Shown here: in pieces, positions 27,218-37,094 of the stretch
Position numbering within the stretch: position 1 is the stretch's first letter
How the letters are laid out: every line of letters begins with the position of its first letter
Assembly: GCA_021808195.1 (NCBI GenBank)
Contig: JAKBCE010000016.1
Coordinates: forward strand, 14,227 to 78,226
DNA length: 64,000 bases
From: Pseudomonadota bacterium
GTDB lineage: Bacteria; Pseudomonadota; Gammaproteobacteria; Steroidobacterales; Steroidobacteraceae
Direction of reading: 5' to 3'
Notes under the pieces: model-generated
What the model saw: the letters and a program-made list of their open reading frames with translations, nothing else
Told to the model about the DNA's origin: nothing
Databases searched by the model: none
Made by a program: the position numbers and the translations under genes

Positions 27218-27262
27218 AGCCCGGGGAGCGCTGCCGCGCTGCGCGGCAGCGCTCCCCGGGCT
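27218..27262. terminator. 21-bp perfect hairpin between convergent genes
   Basis: Arms 27218-27238 and 27242-27262 are exact reverse complements (21 bp, almost all G/C) around a 3-base loop. It lies 10 bases after the DUF3443 stop and 5 bases after it the convergent BNR gene ends. There is no T-tract, so intrinsic termination in the usual sense is not certain; a bidirectional terminator or a transcript-end stabiliser is likely. Confidence 0.75.
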
Positions 27263-27267
27263 GCTGC

Positions 27268-30200
27268 TCAGTGCAGACGCACCGCTGGCACCGGGATCCG
27301 GGCCATTCCCGCGCGGCGCAATGTGCCGTTCAGCCGCTCGATCCGCGCCACCGTGCCGCGCCACCGCCGCAGCGACGCATCGAGCTGACCGAGTGAGGTC
27401 TGCAGAACCTGCTCATCGGCGCCGGTGGGTGCGAGATCCGCCGACTCCGCATCGGCCTCGAGCGCGCTCAGATGGCGATTGAGCCTGAGCAGGCCGCCCG
27501 GACCGTCGCTAGCAGTCAGCGCCAGCAGGGATGTTAGGTCTGCGGCGAGCTCCCGGGGTGCGCGGTGCGCTGCGATGCGCGTCCCGAGCGCGATGAGCGC
27601 TTGGTGCACCGGATGCTCGGCATCGTACAGCGCCTTGACCCGTGCGAGCCCCCCGTCGATCGCCTGGCTGTAGGACAGCAACGCGCGCAGCTGTGCGGTG
27701 CGCACGTGTACGCGCGGATCCATGCGGACCACCAGCGGCTCGCGGTACTGCCGACCCTCGACGCTGAGCACCACGCGGTACAGCCCGGGCAGCACGAACG
27801 GACCCTCGACGGACGTGGGGGTATTCAGACCGAATACCGCCTGCATGCTGTAGTGGTAATCGATGGCCGCCGGGCGCGCATAGCGCAGGTTCCAGACGAA
27901 GCGGTGCATGCCGGGGGCACTCGAGAGTGGCGCCGCTGGCTTCAGCCACGCCTTGGCGAAGTAGCGATGGGCGCGAAGGCTCACCGGCGGCGGACTCGAG
28001 GTGAACGAGCGGACCAGACGACCCCTGAAGTCGTAGATCGAGAGGCGCACCGGGCTCGGGCTGGGCGCCGCGAGCCAGTAATCGATGATCGCACCGGCTG
28101 GCGGATTCTCGCCCTGGGGCGTGTCCGCCGGCAGGGGCGTGTCCCGGTTGTTGTCCGGGTGCACGCGCCAGGCCGGCTCGGGCGCGAACAGGTGCGCCGG
28201 GGCGCGCAGCATCCGGGCCGACAGCTGGCGCAACGGCGCCAGATCATCGAGCACCCAGATGGCCCGCCCCTGCGTGGCGGCGATGAGATCCTCATCGTGC
28301 ACCAGCAGATCCTTCACCCAGGCCTGCGGCAGATTGAGCTGCAGCGACTGCCAGTGCGCGCCGTCGTCGAACGACACGAACACCCCATCGGTGGTGCCGG
28401 CGTAGAGCAGCCCGGCGCGCTGCGGATCGGCGCGCACCACCGAGACCGGTTGATCCGCGGGTAAACCGCTGACGATCTCTCGCCAGTGCACGCCGTAGTC
28501 GTGGGTGCGCAGAATTTCAGGCCGCCAGTCGTCCTGGCGCTGATCATCGACGGACACGTACGCCGTGGCGGGATCGAGCGCCGAGGGCGAAATCGAACTC
28601 ACCTTCTGCCAGGGCTGCAGCTGCGGTGGGGTCACGTTGCGCCAGTGTTTGCCCTCATCGCGCGTCAACTGCACCAGTCCGCTGTCGGTGCCGACCCAGA
28701 TCTGCCCGGCCTGGCGCGGCGAGGGGGCGATCGCGCTGATCACCCCAAAGCCACAGGCGCGGGCGAGCTCACCGCGCGCCGCGGCCGTGCAGCCGCGCGT
28801 GCCAGCCACCTTGCCGGTCAGATCCGGCGAGATGATCTGCCAGGTGTTGCCGAGGTCCGCGGAGCGGAACAGCACCTGCGCGCCGAGCAGCAGTGCATAC
28901 GGGCGGGTGGGCGTGAACACCAGCGGGGTCACCCAGCCGTAGCGGTACTTGACGGTGAACGGCGCGGAGCCATAACTGACGATCGGATACGGTGAGACGT
29001 TGGCGACCTGACCGGTGCGCGCGTCCCAGCGCGACACGCGCCCGCCGAGACCGCTACCGAATACCAAGTCCGGATCGGCCGGATCGGGCACCATGTAGTC
29101 CCGTTCATCACCCCCGACCGGGTGCCAGTCGCGCCAGGTGAGCGAACCGTAATCGCTGCGGCTCGCCGCACCGACCGAGCCGCTGTCCTGCTGGCCGCTG
29201 TAGATCCAGTACGGAAAGCGATCATCGGCGGCGAGATGGTAGAACTGACCGGTGGGCTGGTTGTACCAGCTGCTCCAGGTGCGCCCGCCATCGACGCTCA
29301 CCACAGCCCCCTGATCGGAGGCGGTGATCCAATGGTTCGGGTGCAGTGGATTGATCCACACGAAGTGGTAATCGTCGCCGCCCGGGGCGCCCTTGATGAT
29401 GTGCCAGGTGCGCCCGCCGTCGCTCGAGCGGCGGATCGACTGCCCGGCCGAGAACAGCACATTGGGGTTGCGCGGATCGACCGTGAGCCGCGAGAAGTAC
29501 CAGCTGCCGAATATCGCCCCTTCGGCGTTGACTCGCTGCCAATGCGCACCGCCGTCATCCGAGCGCCAGATGCCGCCCTGCGTACGCGACTCGACCGTCG
29601 CATAGATCCGAGTGCCCTGCGCGGTGTGCGTCACGGCGAGCCCGATCCGCCCGAGCGGACCGCGCGGCCAGCCGCCGCCGGCCAGTCGCTGCCAGGTCTT
29701 GCCGCCGTCGCGGGAGCGGTAAATGGCGCTGCCCGGGCCACCGTGCGGTTCGAAATAATCGAGCCAGGGCCACCCGCGCATCTGCCAGGCCGCCGCGTAC
29801 AACAGCCGTGGGTTGGTCGGATCGGCCGCCAGATCCACCACGCCGGTGCGCCGGTTGATGAACAGCACGTGTTGCCAGGTGCGCCCGCCATCGTTGCTGC
29901 GGTAAATCCCGCGCGCCCGATTCGGGCCGTACAGGTGCCCCATCGCGGCCACCACCACCACGTTGGCATGGTGCGGGTCTATCCAGATGCGCCCGATGTA
30001 GCGCGTAGCCTGCAGACCCACGGCCCGCCAGGTGCGCCCGCCGTCGGTCGATTTGAATACCCCGCGGCCGGCGCCCGCATCATAGCGGGGCGCGACCTGG
30101 CCGGTGCCCACGTAGATCGTTCGCGGCGCCGAGGGGGCGACCGCGATCGCGCCGATCGCCGGCGGCAGATTCGGACCCACCGGCTGCCAGGTGCGCCCGG

Positions 30201-30453
30201 CGTCGATGCTCTTCCACACCCCACCGCCGGCCGTGCCGATGTAGAAAGTGTTGGGTTCGCTCGGCACGCCGGCGGCCATGGTGGCCCAACCGCCGCGAAA
30301 CGGTCCGATGAGCCGCCAACGCATCCCCGCGTAGGCGCTCTGCGGCACTGCCGCCTGTACCGCGACGGAGCACAGTGCACCCAGCAATGCGCAGAGCACC
30401 GCAACGGCGCACGGCCGGCCGATGTAACGATGAACCGAGGCGGTGCGAACCAT
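27268..30453 (-). CDS. Exported BNR/sortilin-type beta-propeller protein, 1061 aa
   Basis: A secreted or periplasmic protein built largely of Asp-box (BNR) repeats. The signal peptide is VAVLCALLGALCSVAVQA. At least ten Asp-box units are visible, for example SIDAGRTW, STDGGRTW, SNDGGRTW, SRDGGKTW, SSDGGRTW, SVDGGRTW, SADLGNTW and FDDGAHW, suggesting two large propellers in the first 750 residues. The C-terminal 300 residues contain an Ig/FlgD-like strand set (VRLSIYDFRGRLVRSF) and a helical tail. Such proteins are annotated as VPS10-like or glycosyl-hydrolase-like; no catalytic residues can be assigned. The ATG at 30453 has GGGGG 6 bases upstream. It lies 56 bases after the S10 peptidase gene on the same strand. 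Confidence 0.85.
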   Translation of the reverse strand: MVRTASVHRYIGRPCAVAVLCALLGALCSVAVQAAVPQSAYAGMRWRLIGPFRGGWATMAAGVPSEPNTFYIGTAGGGVWKSIDAGRTWQPVGPNLPPAIGAIAVAPSAPRTIYVGTGQVAPRYDAGAGRGVFKSTDGGRTWRAVGLQATRYIGRIWIDPHHANVVVVAAMGHLYGPNRARGIYRSNDGGRTWQHVLFINRRTGVVDLAADPTNPRLLYAAAWQMRGWPWLDYFEPHGGPGSAIYRSRDGGKTWQRLAGGGWPRGPLGRIGLAVTHTAQGTRIYATVESRTQGGIWRSDDGGAHWQRVNAEGAIFGSWYFSRLTVDPRNPNVLFSAGQSIRRSSDGGRTWHIIKGAPGGDDYHFVWINPLHPNHWITASDQGAVVSVDGGRTWSSWYNQPTGQFYHLAADDRFPYWIYSGQQDSGSVGAASRSDYGSLTWRDWHPVGGDERDYMVPDPADPDLVFGSGLGGRVSRWDARTGQVANVSPYPIVSYGSAPFTVKYRYGWVTPLVFTPTRPYALLLGAQVLFRSADLGNTWQIISPDLTGKVAGTRGCTAAARGELARACGFGVISAIAPSPRQAGQIWVGTDSGLVQLTRDEGKHWRNVTPPQLQPWQKVSSISPSALDPATAYVSVDDQRQDDWRPEILRTHDYGVHWREIVSGLPADQPVSVVRADPQRAGLLYAGTTDGVFVSFDDGAHWQSLQLNLPQAWVKDLLVHDEDLIAATQGRAIWVLDDLAPLRQLSARMLRAPAHLFAPEPAWRVHPDNNRDTPLPADTPQGENPPAGAIIDYWLAAPSPSPVRLSIYDFRGRLVRSFTSSPPPVSLRAHRYFAKAWLKPAAPLSSAPGMHRFVWNLRYARPAAIDYHYSMQAVFGLNTPTSVEGPFVLPGLYRVVLSVEGRQYREPLVVRMDPRVHVRTAQLRALLSYSQAIDGGLARVKALYDAEHPVHQALIALGTRIAAHRAPRELAADLTSLLALTASDGPGGLLRLNRHLSALEADAESADLAPTGADEQVLQTSLGQLDASLRRWRGTVARIERLNGTLRRAGMARIPVPAVRLH

Positions 30454-30509
30454 GAAGCGCCCCCAAAAAGCGCCCACCATAGCGCACCTGGCGCGTCGGC
30501 ACCTCGCGC

Positions 30510-32084
30510 TCAGCGCTGCGGCGTGGCGTGCGCGATGAACCGATCGATATTGGCGGCGAGCTGCGGCAACACGGCCGGATTGAGGTACAGCATGTGCCCG
30601 ACCGGGTAGTAATACTCGTGTATGTGCCCAGCGAGCGCTGCGGGCAGTCCCATGTGCGCGATGGTGTAGTCGGTGGCAAAGAACGGCGTTGCCATGTCGA
30701 ACCACCCATTGTTCAGCATCAGCTGCATACCGGGGTCGTTGCTCATGGCGCGCGCGAGTGCCGGGGCGACGTTGCGCACCCGGGCAAGGCTCTGGCTGCT
30801 GCCGACGCCCTCATCGAGCGCACTGAGCGGCGGCTGGTAGCGACCCCAGTCCCAGGCTTTGAAGGCCGCAGCACTGCTCTGCACGTACAGCCGCCTGCTG
30901 TGATAGTGCAGCTCGCTCTGCAGATACGCATCGAAGCTCGTGCTGAGCGCCCCCCAGATCGCCGTGGTTGCCGCGCCGGCGGCCGAATCGCCCTGCACGG
31001 GCACGAGTGGCTGCAGCTCGGGCGTGGTGAAACGCGCATCGAAGCGGCCCGTGCTCGTCGCATCCGCGAGCAGACGGCGCTGGAACACCGACAGCGGTAT
31101 GCGCAAGTCCGCCCGCAGCCACAGCGAGGCGGGCAGCCCGGTGAAGCGGGCGAGCTGCGCGGCGATGCGCCCGCGGTGGGCGGCCGAGAGCGCCGAACCC
31201 TCGAACAACGCCCGCGCATACGGGCCGCCGGCAAAGCGCTCGACCTGTTTGACGAACGCCCGCAAGTGCGCGGGCTGCGGATCGAGCCGGTGGTGGTACC
31301 AGGCGACCGCCGCATACGAGGGCAGATACAGCTCGTACGGCAGATCGTTGCCGGGAGTGTTGTTCAGCGTCGCGAAATCGAGCACCGTCGAGCACAGGAT
31401 CACGCCGTTCAGGTAGATGCCGCGCGTGACCAGATCGAGTGCCAGCACTGCCGAGCGGGTCGTACCGTAACTCTCCCCGAGCAGAAACTTCGGTGACTGG
31501 AAGCGGTCGTTTTGCTGGATATACCGCGCGATGAACTGGGTAAAGGCGCGCGCATCGCCGTTGATGCCGTAGAACATCGCCGGCTTGCCCGCCGCGAGGA
31601 TGCGGCTGTAGCCGGTCCCCACCGCATCGATGAAGACCAGATCGGTAGCCTTGAGGATGCTGTCGGCGTTCGGGACCAACCGGTACGGCGGCTGCTCGGC
31701 TGCGACCTGCCCCGGGGCGGGCCAGTCGATGCGCCGCGGCCCGAATCCGCCCACATCGACCAGCGCCGACGCAAAGCCCGGCCCGCCGTTGTAGGCGAAG
31801 GTGAGCGGCCGCTGGCCGACCGCATGTACCCCGTCGCGGGTGTAGGCGATGTAGAACATGCTGGCCGTCGCCTGACCTGCCTTGTTCTTCAGAATGATCG
31901 TACCGGCCGTAGCGGTGTACGCGATGCGCTTGCCGTCGATCATCACGCTGCCGTGGGTGCGTACGGTTCGCGCCCGGGGGGTCGGTGCGGGGACCGCATG
32001 ATGCTCCGGGGGCTGCGCCGCGTGCACTGCGGGGGCAAGCGCCATTGCGGCGCCGAGCAGCAGCGGGGCGAGAGTTCGTGGCAT
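30510..32084 (-). CDS. Exported S10 family serine carboxypeptidase-like protein
   Basis: An alpha/beta-hydrolase peptidase of 524 residues with a signal peptide (LLLGAAMALAPAVHA). The oxyanion region is TFAYNGGPG, the nucleophile is in LLGESYGTTR at about residue 205, the acid in NNGWFDMATPF and the His in PVGHMLYL, so the Ser-Asp-His triad is complete. Family members release C-terminal residues at acid pH in eukaryotes; bacterial periplasmic members are poorly characterised. GGAGG lies about 10 bases upstream of the ATG at 32084. The BNR gene follows directly and may be co-transcribed. Confidence 0.88.
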   Translation of the reverse strand: MPRTLAPLLLGAAMALAPAVHAAQPPEHHAVPAPTPRARTVRTHGSVMIDGKRIAYTATAGTIILKNKAGQATASMFYIAYTRDGVHAVGQRPLTFAYNGGPGFASALVDVGGFGPRRIDWPAPGQVAAEQPPYRLVPNADSILKATDLVFIDAVGTGYSRILAAGKPAMFYGINGDARAFTQFIARYIQQNDRFQSPKFLLGESYGTTRSAVLALDLVTRGIYLNGVILCSTVLDFATLNNTPGNDLPYELYLPSYAAVAWYHHRLDPQPAHLRAFVKQVERFAGGPYARALFEGSALSAAHRGRIAAQLARFTGLPASLWLRADLRIPLSVFQRRLLADATSTGRFDARFTTPELQPLVPVQGDSAAGAATTAIWGALSTSFDAYLQSELHYHSRRLYVQSSAAAFKAWDWGRYQPPLSALDEGVGSSQSLARVRNVAPALARAMSNDPGMQLMLNNGWFDMATPFFATDYTIAHMGLPAALAGHIHEYYYPVGHMLYLNPAVLPQLAANIDRFIAHATPQR

Positions 32085-32231
32085 GCGCAAGGATCCTCCA
32101 GGTTCAGCCGGCACCGGCTCGGCCGGGCGGTTCGCCCGCGCCTGGCGCATCCTACTCCGCAGTGTCGGGCGGATCGAGCACCGTGTGCCACAGGGAGCGC
32201 ACCGGCTTACCCGCTCGGCAGCGGCCGGCGG

Positions 32232-33062
32232 CTACTTCGCGGCTGCGGCGTGATATTCGCGGCGGATGCGCGTCAGGTCGACTGTTGGTTCGGGATACTT
32301 CAGGCCCATCGCCTCGAGCCGCTCGACCACGATGCGCGCCACGGCGAGATTGCGAAACCACTTGTGATTGGCCGGAATCACGTACCAGGGCGCCCGCTCG
32401 GTGCTGCAGCGACTGAGCGCCTCTTCGTAGGCGCGCAGGTACTGCGGCCAGAACCGCCGTTCGAGGTAATCGGCCTCGCTGATCTTCCAGTGTTTGGTCG
32501 GATCATCGAGCCGCTCCTTGAAGCGTGCGAGCTGCTCCTCGCTCGAGATGTGCAGGTAGAATTTCAGGATCACCGTGCCGTCCTCAGCGAGCGCCCGCTC
32601 GAACTCGTTGATCCGCTCGTAGCGCGCCGACCAGACCGATTTGGCGACCCACTGATGCACGCGCACCACGAGCACGTCCTCGTAGTGCGAGCGATTGAAG
32701 ATCACGACCTCACCGCGCGCCGGCGCCACACGGTGCGCTCGCCAGAGGAAATCGTGCGCCGCCTCCTCGGGGGAGGGCCGGCGGAAATGCGCGACCCGGC
32801 AGCCCTGCGGGTTCATCGCCGCGAGCACATGATTGATGATGCCGTCCTTGCCGCCGGTGTCCATCGCCTGCAGACAGATCAGCAGTGAGCGGCGGCCCTC
32901 GGCGTAGAGCAGTTCCTGCAGCACACGCAACCGCTGATTGTAGTGCTCGATCTCGGCCGCAGCGGCGCTGTGCGCCTCGTGGTGGCCTTTGAACGCCGGA
33001 TCGAACTCGGCGAGCTTCACCGGCCTGCCCGGTTCGATCTTGAACTGTGGCGGATAACTCAT
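32232..33062 (-). CDS. ppk2: Polyphosphate kinase 2 family protein
   Basis: Transfers phosphate between polyphosphate and nucleotides. The 276-residue single-domain protein has Walker A in LQAMDTGGKDGII, the Walker B/lid region in VVIFNRSHYEDVLVVRVH, then ERINEFERAL and FYLHISSEEQLARFKERL. Single-domain PPK2s of this length (class I or III) phosphorylate ADP or GDP, or AMP as well; class cannot be decided by eye. The ATG at 33062 gives the usual N-terminus. It is in the same direction as, and 89 bases downstream of, the large oxygen-sensing c-di-GMP gene. Confidence 0.93.
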   Translation of the reverse strand: MSYPPQFKIEPGRPVKLAEFDPAFKGHHEAHSAAAAEIEHYNQRLRVLQELLYAEGRRSLLICLQAMDTGGKDGIINHVLAAMNPQGCRVAHFRRPSPEEAAHDFLWRAHRVAPARGEVVIFNRSHYEDVLVVRVHQWVAKSVWSARYERINEFERALAEDGTVILKFYLHISSEEQLARFKERLDDPTKHWKISEADYLERRFWPQYLRAYEEALSRCSTERAPWYVIPANHKWFRNLAVARIVVERLEAMGLKYPEPTVDLTRIRREYHAAAAK

Positions 33063-33151
33063 CGCCTCACCGATACGCCCCCTGCGGGCCAGTGTCGATA
33101 CGCGTAGATCACAGCGCCGCTCAGCGGCTCACCGCAAGCGCTGCACTGCGC

Positions 33152-36100
33152 TCAGGGCTCGCACACCCGGCGGGCAATCCACTTCATCATCTGGCGCATC
33201 GCCTGCCTGCGTTCGGTCTCGCCCGGATGCTCATGGATGCAGGCATGCAGCCACAGAATCTGCTCGTCGTGGACCTGCTGGGCCTGCAGGAAGTGGCTGA
33301 TCGGACAGTCGGCGAGCGGCCCCGGCTGCTGCACGTGCAGCGGGTCGTGCATCAGTCGCCACTGATAGGCGAGCGCGCCGAGCCAGCTGGTGAGCGGGCG
33401 GCCGGCGCCGCCGCGAAACGGGCGCTGCTCGAGCCACTGCGCCAGCGCCTCAGGCGGCATCGGCCGCCCGAGCGCATAGCCCTGCCCGAAGCGGCAGCCG
33501 AGCACGATTGCCGCCTCGATGATGGCGGCATCCTCCAGTCCCTCGGCCACCACGTCGCGCTCGAGGTCCTCCCCGATCTGCACTACGGTATGGATCAGGC
33601 TCAACGCCTTGACCGGGTCGCGCGCGAGATCCTTGATGATGTTCTGGTCGACCTTGATCACGTCGAACGGCAGATCCGCCAGGCGCTTGAGGTTGCTGAA
33701 GCCCGAACCCAGATCGTCCATGGCAATCTTCACCCCCAACGCCGCGAGCCGCGTGATGGCCTCGTCCACCGAACTCGCCTCGAGCGCCTGACTTTCCAGC
33801 ACCTCGAGCGTCAGATGCTCCGGGGCCACCTGCGCCTCGCGCAGCGCCTCCTCGACCCAGCGCGCGCAATCGGGGTGCACCAGGGAGCTCGGCGCCAGGT
33901 TGATCGACAGGGAAATCGGCAGCTGCGCCTCGCGCCAGCCCCGCAAGTGCGCGAGGGAGAGCCTCAATCCCTGGCGCAGCAGCGCATCGAGATCGCTCTC
34001 CCCGAGCGCCGGCAGGAACTGCGCCGGGCTCAGCAACCGCTCATCGCCGCCACGCAGCCGCGCCAGCGCCTCGACCTTCACCAGCGCCCCATCGCGCAAA
34101 TCGACGACGGGCTGAACCCACATTTCCACCCCACCGCCGTAGAGGAGGGAGCGGATCTGCGTCGCCTGACTGTTGTCGATCGCCAGACCCCGGCTCTGCG
34201 AGGCGCGCGTCATCTGATCCCAGCGATTCTGCAGCGACAGCCGCCAGGTCTGCATCCAACCGGAGGAGAACTGATGCGGATACGCCCCGTAGATCAACAG
34301 CACCGCGTGGATTGCGCCGTGGCGGTGCACCGGAATGGCAACGCCGCTGCGGATACCGAACTCCTGCAACAGCGCCGTCCAGGGCTCGAGGCGCGCTTCG
34401 CGCCAGTAGGCGGCCGTCTCCTGCTGGCTGTCGCTCATCCAGGTCGCCGAAACCAACCCTCGGCCGCGGGCATCCCGAGGATCGAGCACCGGGTACAACT
34501 GGCGCTCGTGGTGCGCCGCGACCAGCGCGTGCGCATGCCGCCCGGCGGCACGCTCGATGACCAGACGGTTCTGGGCATCGGGCCGGAACACGACCGCGGC
34601 GCGCACCCCGGGTAATTCCGCCACCGCGTTCAGTTCGCTCTGCATCCAATCCGCCGCGAGCGCCCGGCCGTCCATCGGCCGCGACAGCAACGTCTGGTAC
34701 TGATCGAGCACGGACTGAATCGACTGCAGCTGGCTCTCGACATCCATCTGCAGCCGAGCCTCCGCAACGCGCAGCGTCCGGTAGCGCGTGCGTGCGGTGA
34801 GCAGCGCGGCATCGAGGTGAGTGCGCAGCAGATCCCGGTACAGTCCCATGGCCCGCGTCATCCAGGCGCCCGAAACTCCGATCAGGGCATGCACGACACC
34901 GAGCTGCTCAGCCCGTGCCTGCACCTGCTGCCCGGTCGCTTCGGCATCGAGGAGTTCGCGAACGTGAGCGGCCTGCTTGCGGGCGAGTGCGCTCAATTCC
35001 TCCGCCGAGAGGCACTTGAGGATCGCAGCCGTTTCGGCATGCGCGTGCAGCTCGCGGTAGAACGACTCGGAAAACTGCTCCGCCACCTCCGGCAGATGCG
35101 GCGTCAGCGCCTGCATGAACTCCCGCGCCTCCGGGCCAAATGCGTCAAACGACACCTCGGCGATCTTCTCCGGACTGGTCGTGACCCCGATGCGCCACCA
35201 GCGGGTGCGGTTGCGCTTGCCCTGCTTGGCCTGATACATCGCCGCATCGGCCTGTCGCAGCAGCAGGTCGGCATCCTCGCCATCCATCGGATACAGCGCC
35301 ACCCCCATGGTCATGTCGATCGAGGCGCGCTCACGGGCACCTAACTCGAAGGGAGTCTCGACGGCCCTGTGCAGACGCTCGAGTGCCGCGCTGAGCTGCG
35401 CGAGCGCTTGATGAGCCTCGAGATCCTCCAGCACGACCACGAACTCATCGCCTCCCAGGCGGGCGATGAAATCCGACTCCCGCAACCAGTGCAGCAGGCC
35501 GCGCGCAATGGCGCGCAGCAGTTGATCGCCGGCTTCGTGACCCAGCTGGTCGTTGACGGGCTTGAAATCATCGAGATCGATCACGCCGACGGCCAACGTG
35601 GTGCCGTGACGCCGAGCGCGCGCGATTGCCTGCGGCAGGTACTCCTCGAGCGCCAGCCGATTCGGCAGATCGGTCAGCAGGTCCGTGCGGGCGATGCGCG
35701 CGTCCTGCACCTGCCGGGTGCGGATACGGTGCTTCAGGTCGAACTCATCGAGACCGTGCCCCAACAGCGCTGCAACACGCGCACAGACTTCGACCGTTTG
35801 CGCATCGAAAGCGCCGGTGCGTGGCGAGGTCAGTGCGAGAATGGCCCACATCGCGTTGTTGCGCATGACGGGAATGGCAACCACGCTGTGCCAGCGGTGA
35901 GTCCGGAAGGACTCCTGACAAGGCTGTATGGCCGGATCCGCGAGGGTATCGTTGGAGACGACCGGTTGCGCGGTGAGCCACGCCCGGTGCACCACCGGCA
36001 CGCTTTCGGAGTCGACCAGGGTGAGTCGGCCCTGGCCGGCTTGCTCGGCGCCTTCGCCCGAGTAGGCCAGCACGGTAAACCGTTTCGAGGAGTCGGGTCG

Positions 36101-36817
36101 GCCGATCCACGCGGTGTTAAACGGCGTGTCCTGCACCAGCTTCGCGCACAGGCTCTCGAGCATGCCCTGCTCGTCCCGGCTCTGAATCAGCACATCGCCA
36201 CAGTGCAGCAGCGAGCGGTACAGCGCCTGCGCATCGAGCAGCTGCTGGCGCTGGGTGAGAAGATCGAAGGTGCGCCGGCCCAGCCGGTCCGTGAGTTGGC
36301 TGACGGTGGCGATCAGTTCGTTCCGGGCGTCCGGGATCTTTACGGCGGCCGCCACCTGCGGCTCGGAATCCCCGAGCGTGTGGCCGCTCTGGCGGGCGCG
36401 GATCTGGCGCGCCATCTGCCGGTCGACCTCCATGATGTGATGCAGCAGCCATTGGGCGAGAAACGCCAGCAGATCGACGCTCACGTCCTCGGAGCGCTCT
36501 GCGCTGCGCTCGCGCAGCACCCGGTGCGCCTGCTGTAGAAATCCCCGGAAGCTCTCATGGGCCCGCAGGTGCATCATGCGATGGGCGGCATCCACCGCCC
36601 ACTTCAGCATCAGCTTTTCCTCCTCGCGGAAGTGATAGCGGGTGTACGCCACCAGCTCATCGAGGAGGGCAATGATCGTATCGCTCGCAGCGTCCTGGGC
36701 CTGGGCCAGGGCAATCCGGTTGAAAATATCGAGCAGCTCCTGATGCTGCTCATCGACCATGGCAATGTCCGTCGCCATGGCGTCCGTCCAGATCAGCGGT
36801 CGTGCCAGGTCGGGCAT
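33152..36817 (-). CDS. Hemerythrin-GAF-GGDEF-globin-GAF-EAL protein with CZB-like tail, 1221 aa
   Basis: A c-di-GMP enzyme with two oxygen-binding modules. The hemerythrin domain (1-135) has all seven expected ligands: His25, His62, Glu66, His83, His87, His127 and Asp132. A GAF-like region is at about 195-355. GGDEF is intact at 455-459 with an RxxD inhibitory site (RESD, 446-449). Residues about 555-680 resemble a globin-coupled-sensor domain (proximal His643 in VVHALIG). A second GAF-like region is at about 715-870. The EAL domain (about 885-1125) has E916-A-L, Asn973, Glu1005, Asp1034/Asp1035, Lys1055, Glu1092 and Gln1112. The tail (1140-1221) has His1157, Cys1171, His1191 and His1195 as in CZB-type zinc sites. 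No membrane segment. Synthesis and breakdown both look possible. Confidence 0.88.
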   Translation of the reverse strand: MPDLARPLIWTDAMATDIAMVDEQHQELLDIFNRIALAQAQDAASDTIIALLDELVAYTRYHFREEEKLMLKWAVDAAHRMMHLRAHESFRGFLQQAHRVLRERSAERSEDVSVDLLAFLAQWLLHHIMEVDRQMARQIRARQSGHTLGDSEPQVAAAVKIPDARNELIATVSQLTDRLGRRTFDLLTQRQQLLDAQALYRSLLHCGDVLIQSRDEQGMLESLCAKLVQDTPFNTAWIGRPDSSKRFTVLAYSGEGAEQAGQGRLTLVDSESVPVVHRAWLTAQPVVSNDTLADPAIQPCQESFRTHRWHSVVAIPVMRNNAMWAILALTSPRTGAFDAQTVEVCARVAALLGHGLDEFDLKHRIRTRQVQDARIARTDLLTDLPNRLALEEYLPQAIARARRHGTTLAVGVIDLDDFKPVNDQLGHEAGDQLLRAIARGLLHWLRESDFIARLGGDEFVVVLEDLEAHQALAQLSAALERLHRAVETPFELGARERASIDMTMGVALYPMDGEDADLLLRQADAAMYQAKQGKRNRTRWWRIGVTTSPEKIAEVSFDAFGPEAREFMQALTPHLPEVAEQFSESFYRELHAHAETAAILKCLSAEELSALARKQAAHVRELLDAEATGQQVQARAEQLGVVHALIGVSGAWMTRAMGLYRDLLRTHLDAALLTARTRYRTLRVAEARLQMDVESQLQSIQSVLDQYQTLLSRPMDGRALAADWMQSELNAVAELPGVRAAVVFRPDAQNRLVIERAAGRHAHALVAAHHERQLYPVLDPRDARGRGLVSATWMSDSQQETAAYWREARLEPWTALLQEFGIRSGVAIPVHRHGAIHAVLLIYGAYPHQFSSGWMQTWRLSLQNRWDQMTRASQSRGLAIDNSQATQIRSLLYGGGVEMWVQPVVDLRDGALVKVEALARLRGGDERLLSPAQFLPALGESDLDALLRQGLRLSLAHLRGWREAQLPISLSINLAPSSLVHPDCARWVEEALREAQVAPEHLTLEVLESQALEASSVDEAITRLAALGVKIAMDDLGSGFSNLKRLADLPFDVIKVDQNIIKDLARDPVKALSLIHTVVQIGEDLERDVVAEGLEDAAIIEAAIVLGCRFGQGYALGRPMPPEALAQWLEQRPFRGGAGRPLTSWLGALAYQWRLMHDPLHVQQPGPLADCPISHFLQAQQVHDEQILWLHACIHEHPGETERRQAMRQMMKWIARRVCEP

Positions 36818-37094
36818 GGGGGTCTTCAGCTCGTCACCGGATCAAAAGCAATGCCGGACCATAGGGGTTTGTTGACCATATTACCTGGAACGCGAAGGCA
36901 GCAAGGACCGGAAAGTTCGACCCATTTAACACTTCCGGGTGCCGGCGACCGCCGGCACGGACTAAGGCGCCCCGACCCGAGTGGGATCGGCTGCCCGGGG
37001 CACAAGCGACCCCGCTCCGAGCAGCCGATCCCGCCGCCTGACATCGCACGTTCCACGCGGGCAGCGCCTCAGGGCCCGCCAGCCCGCGGCGCGC

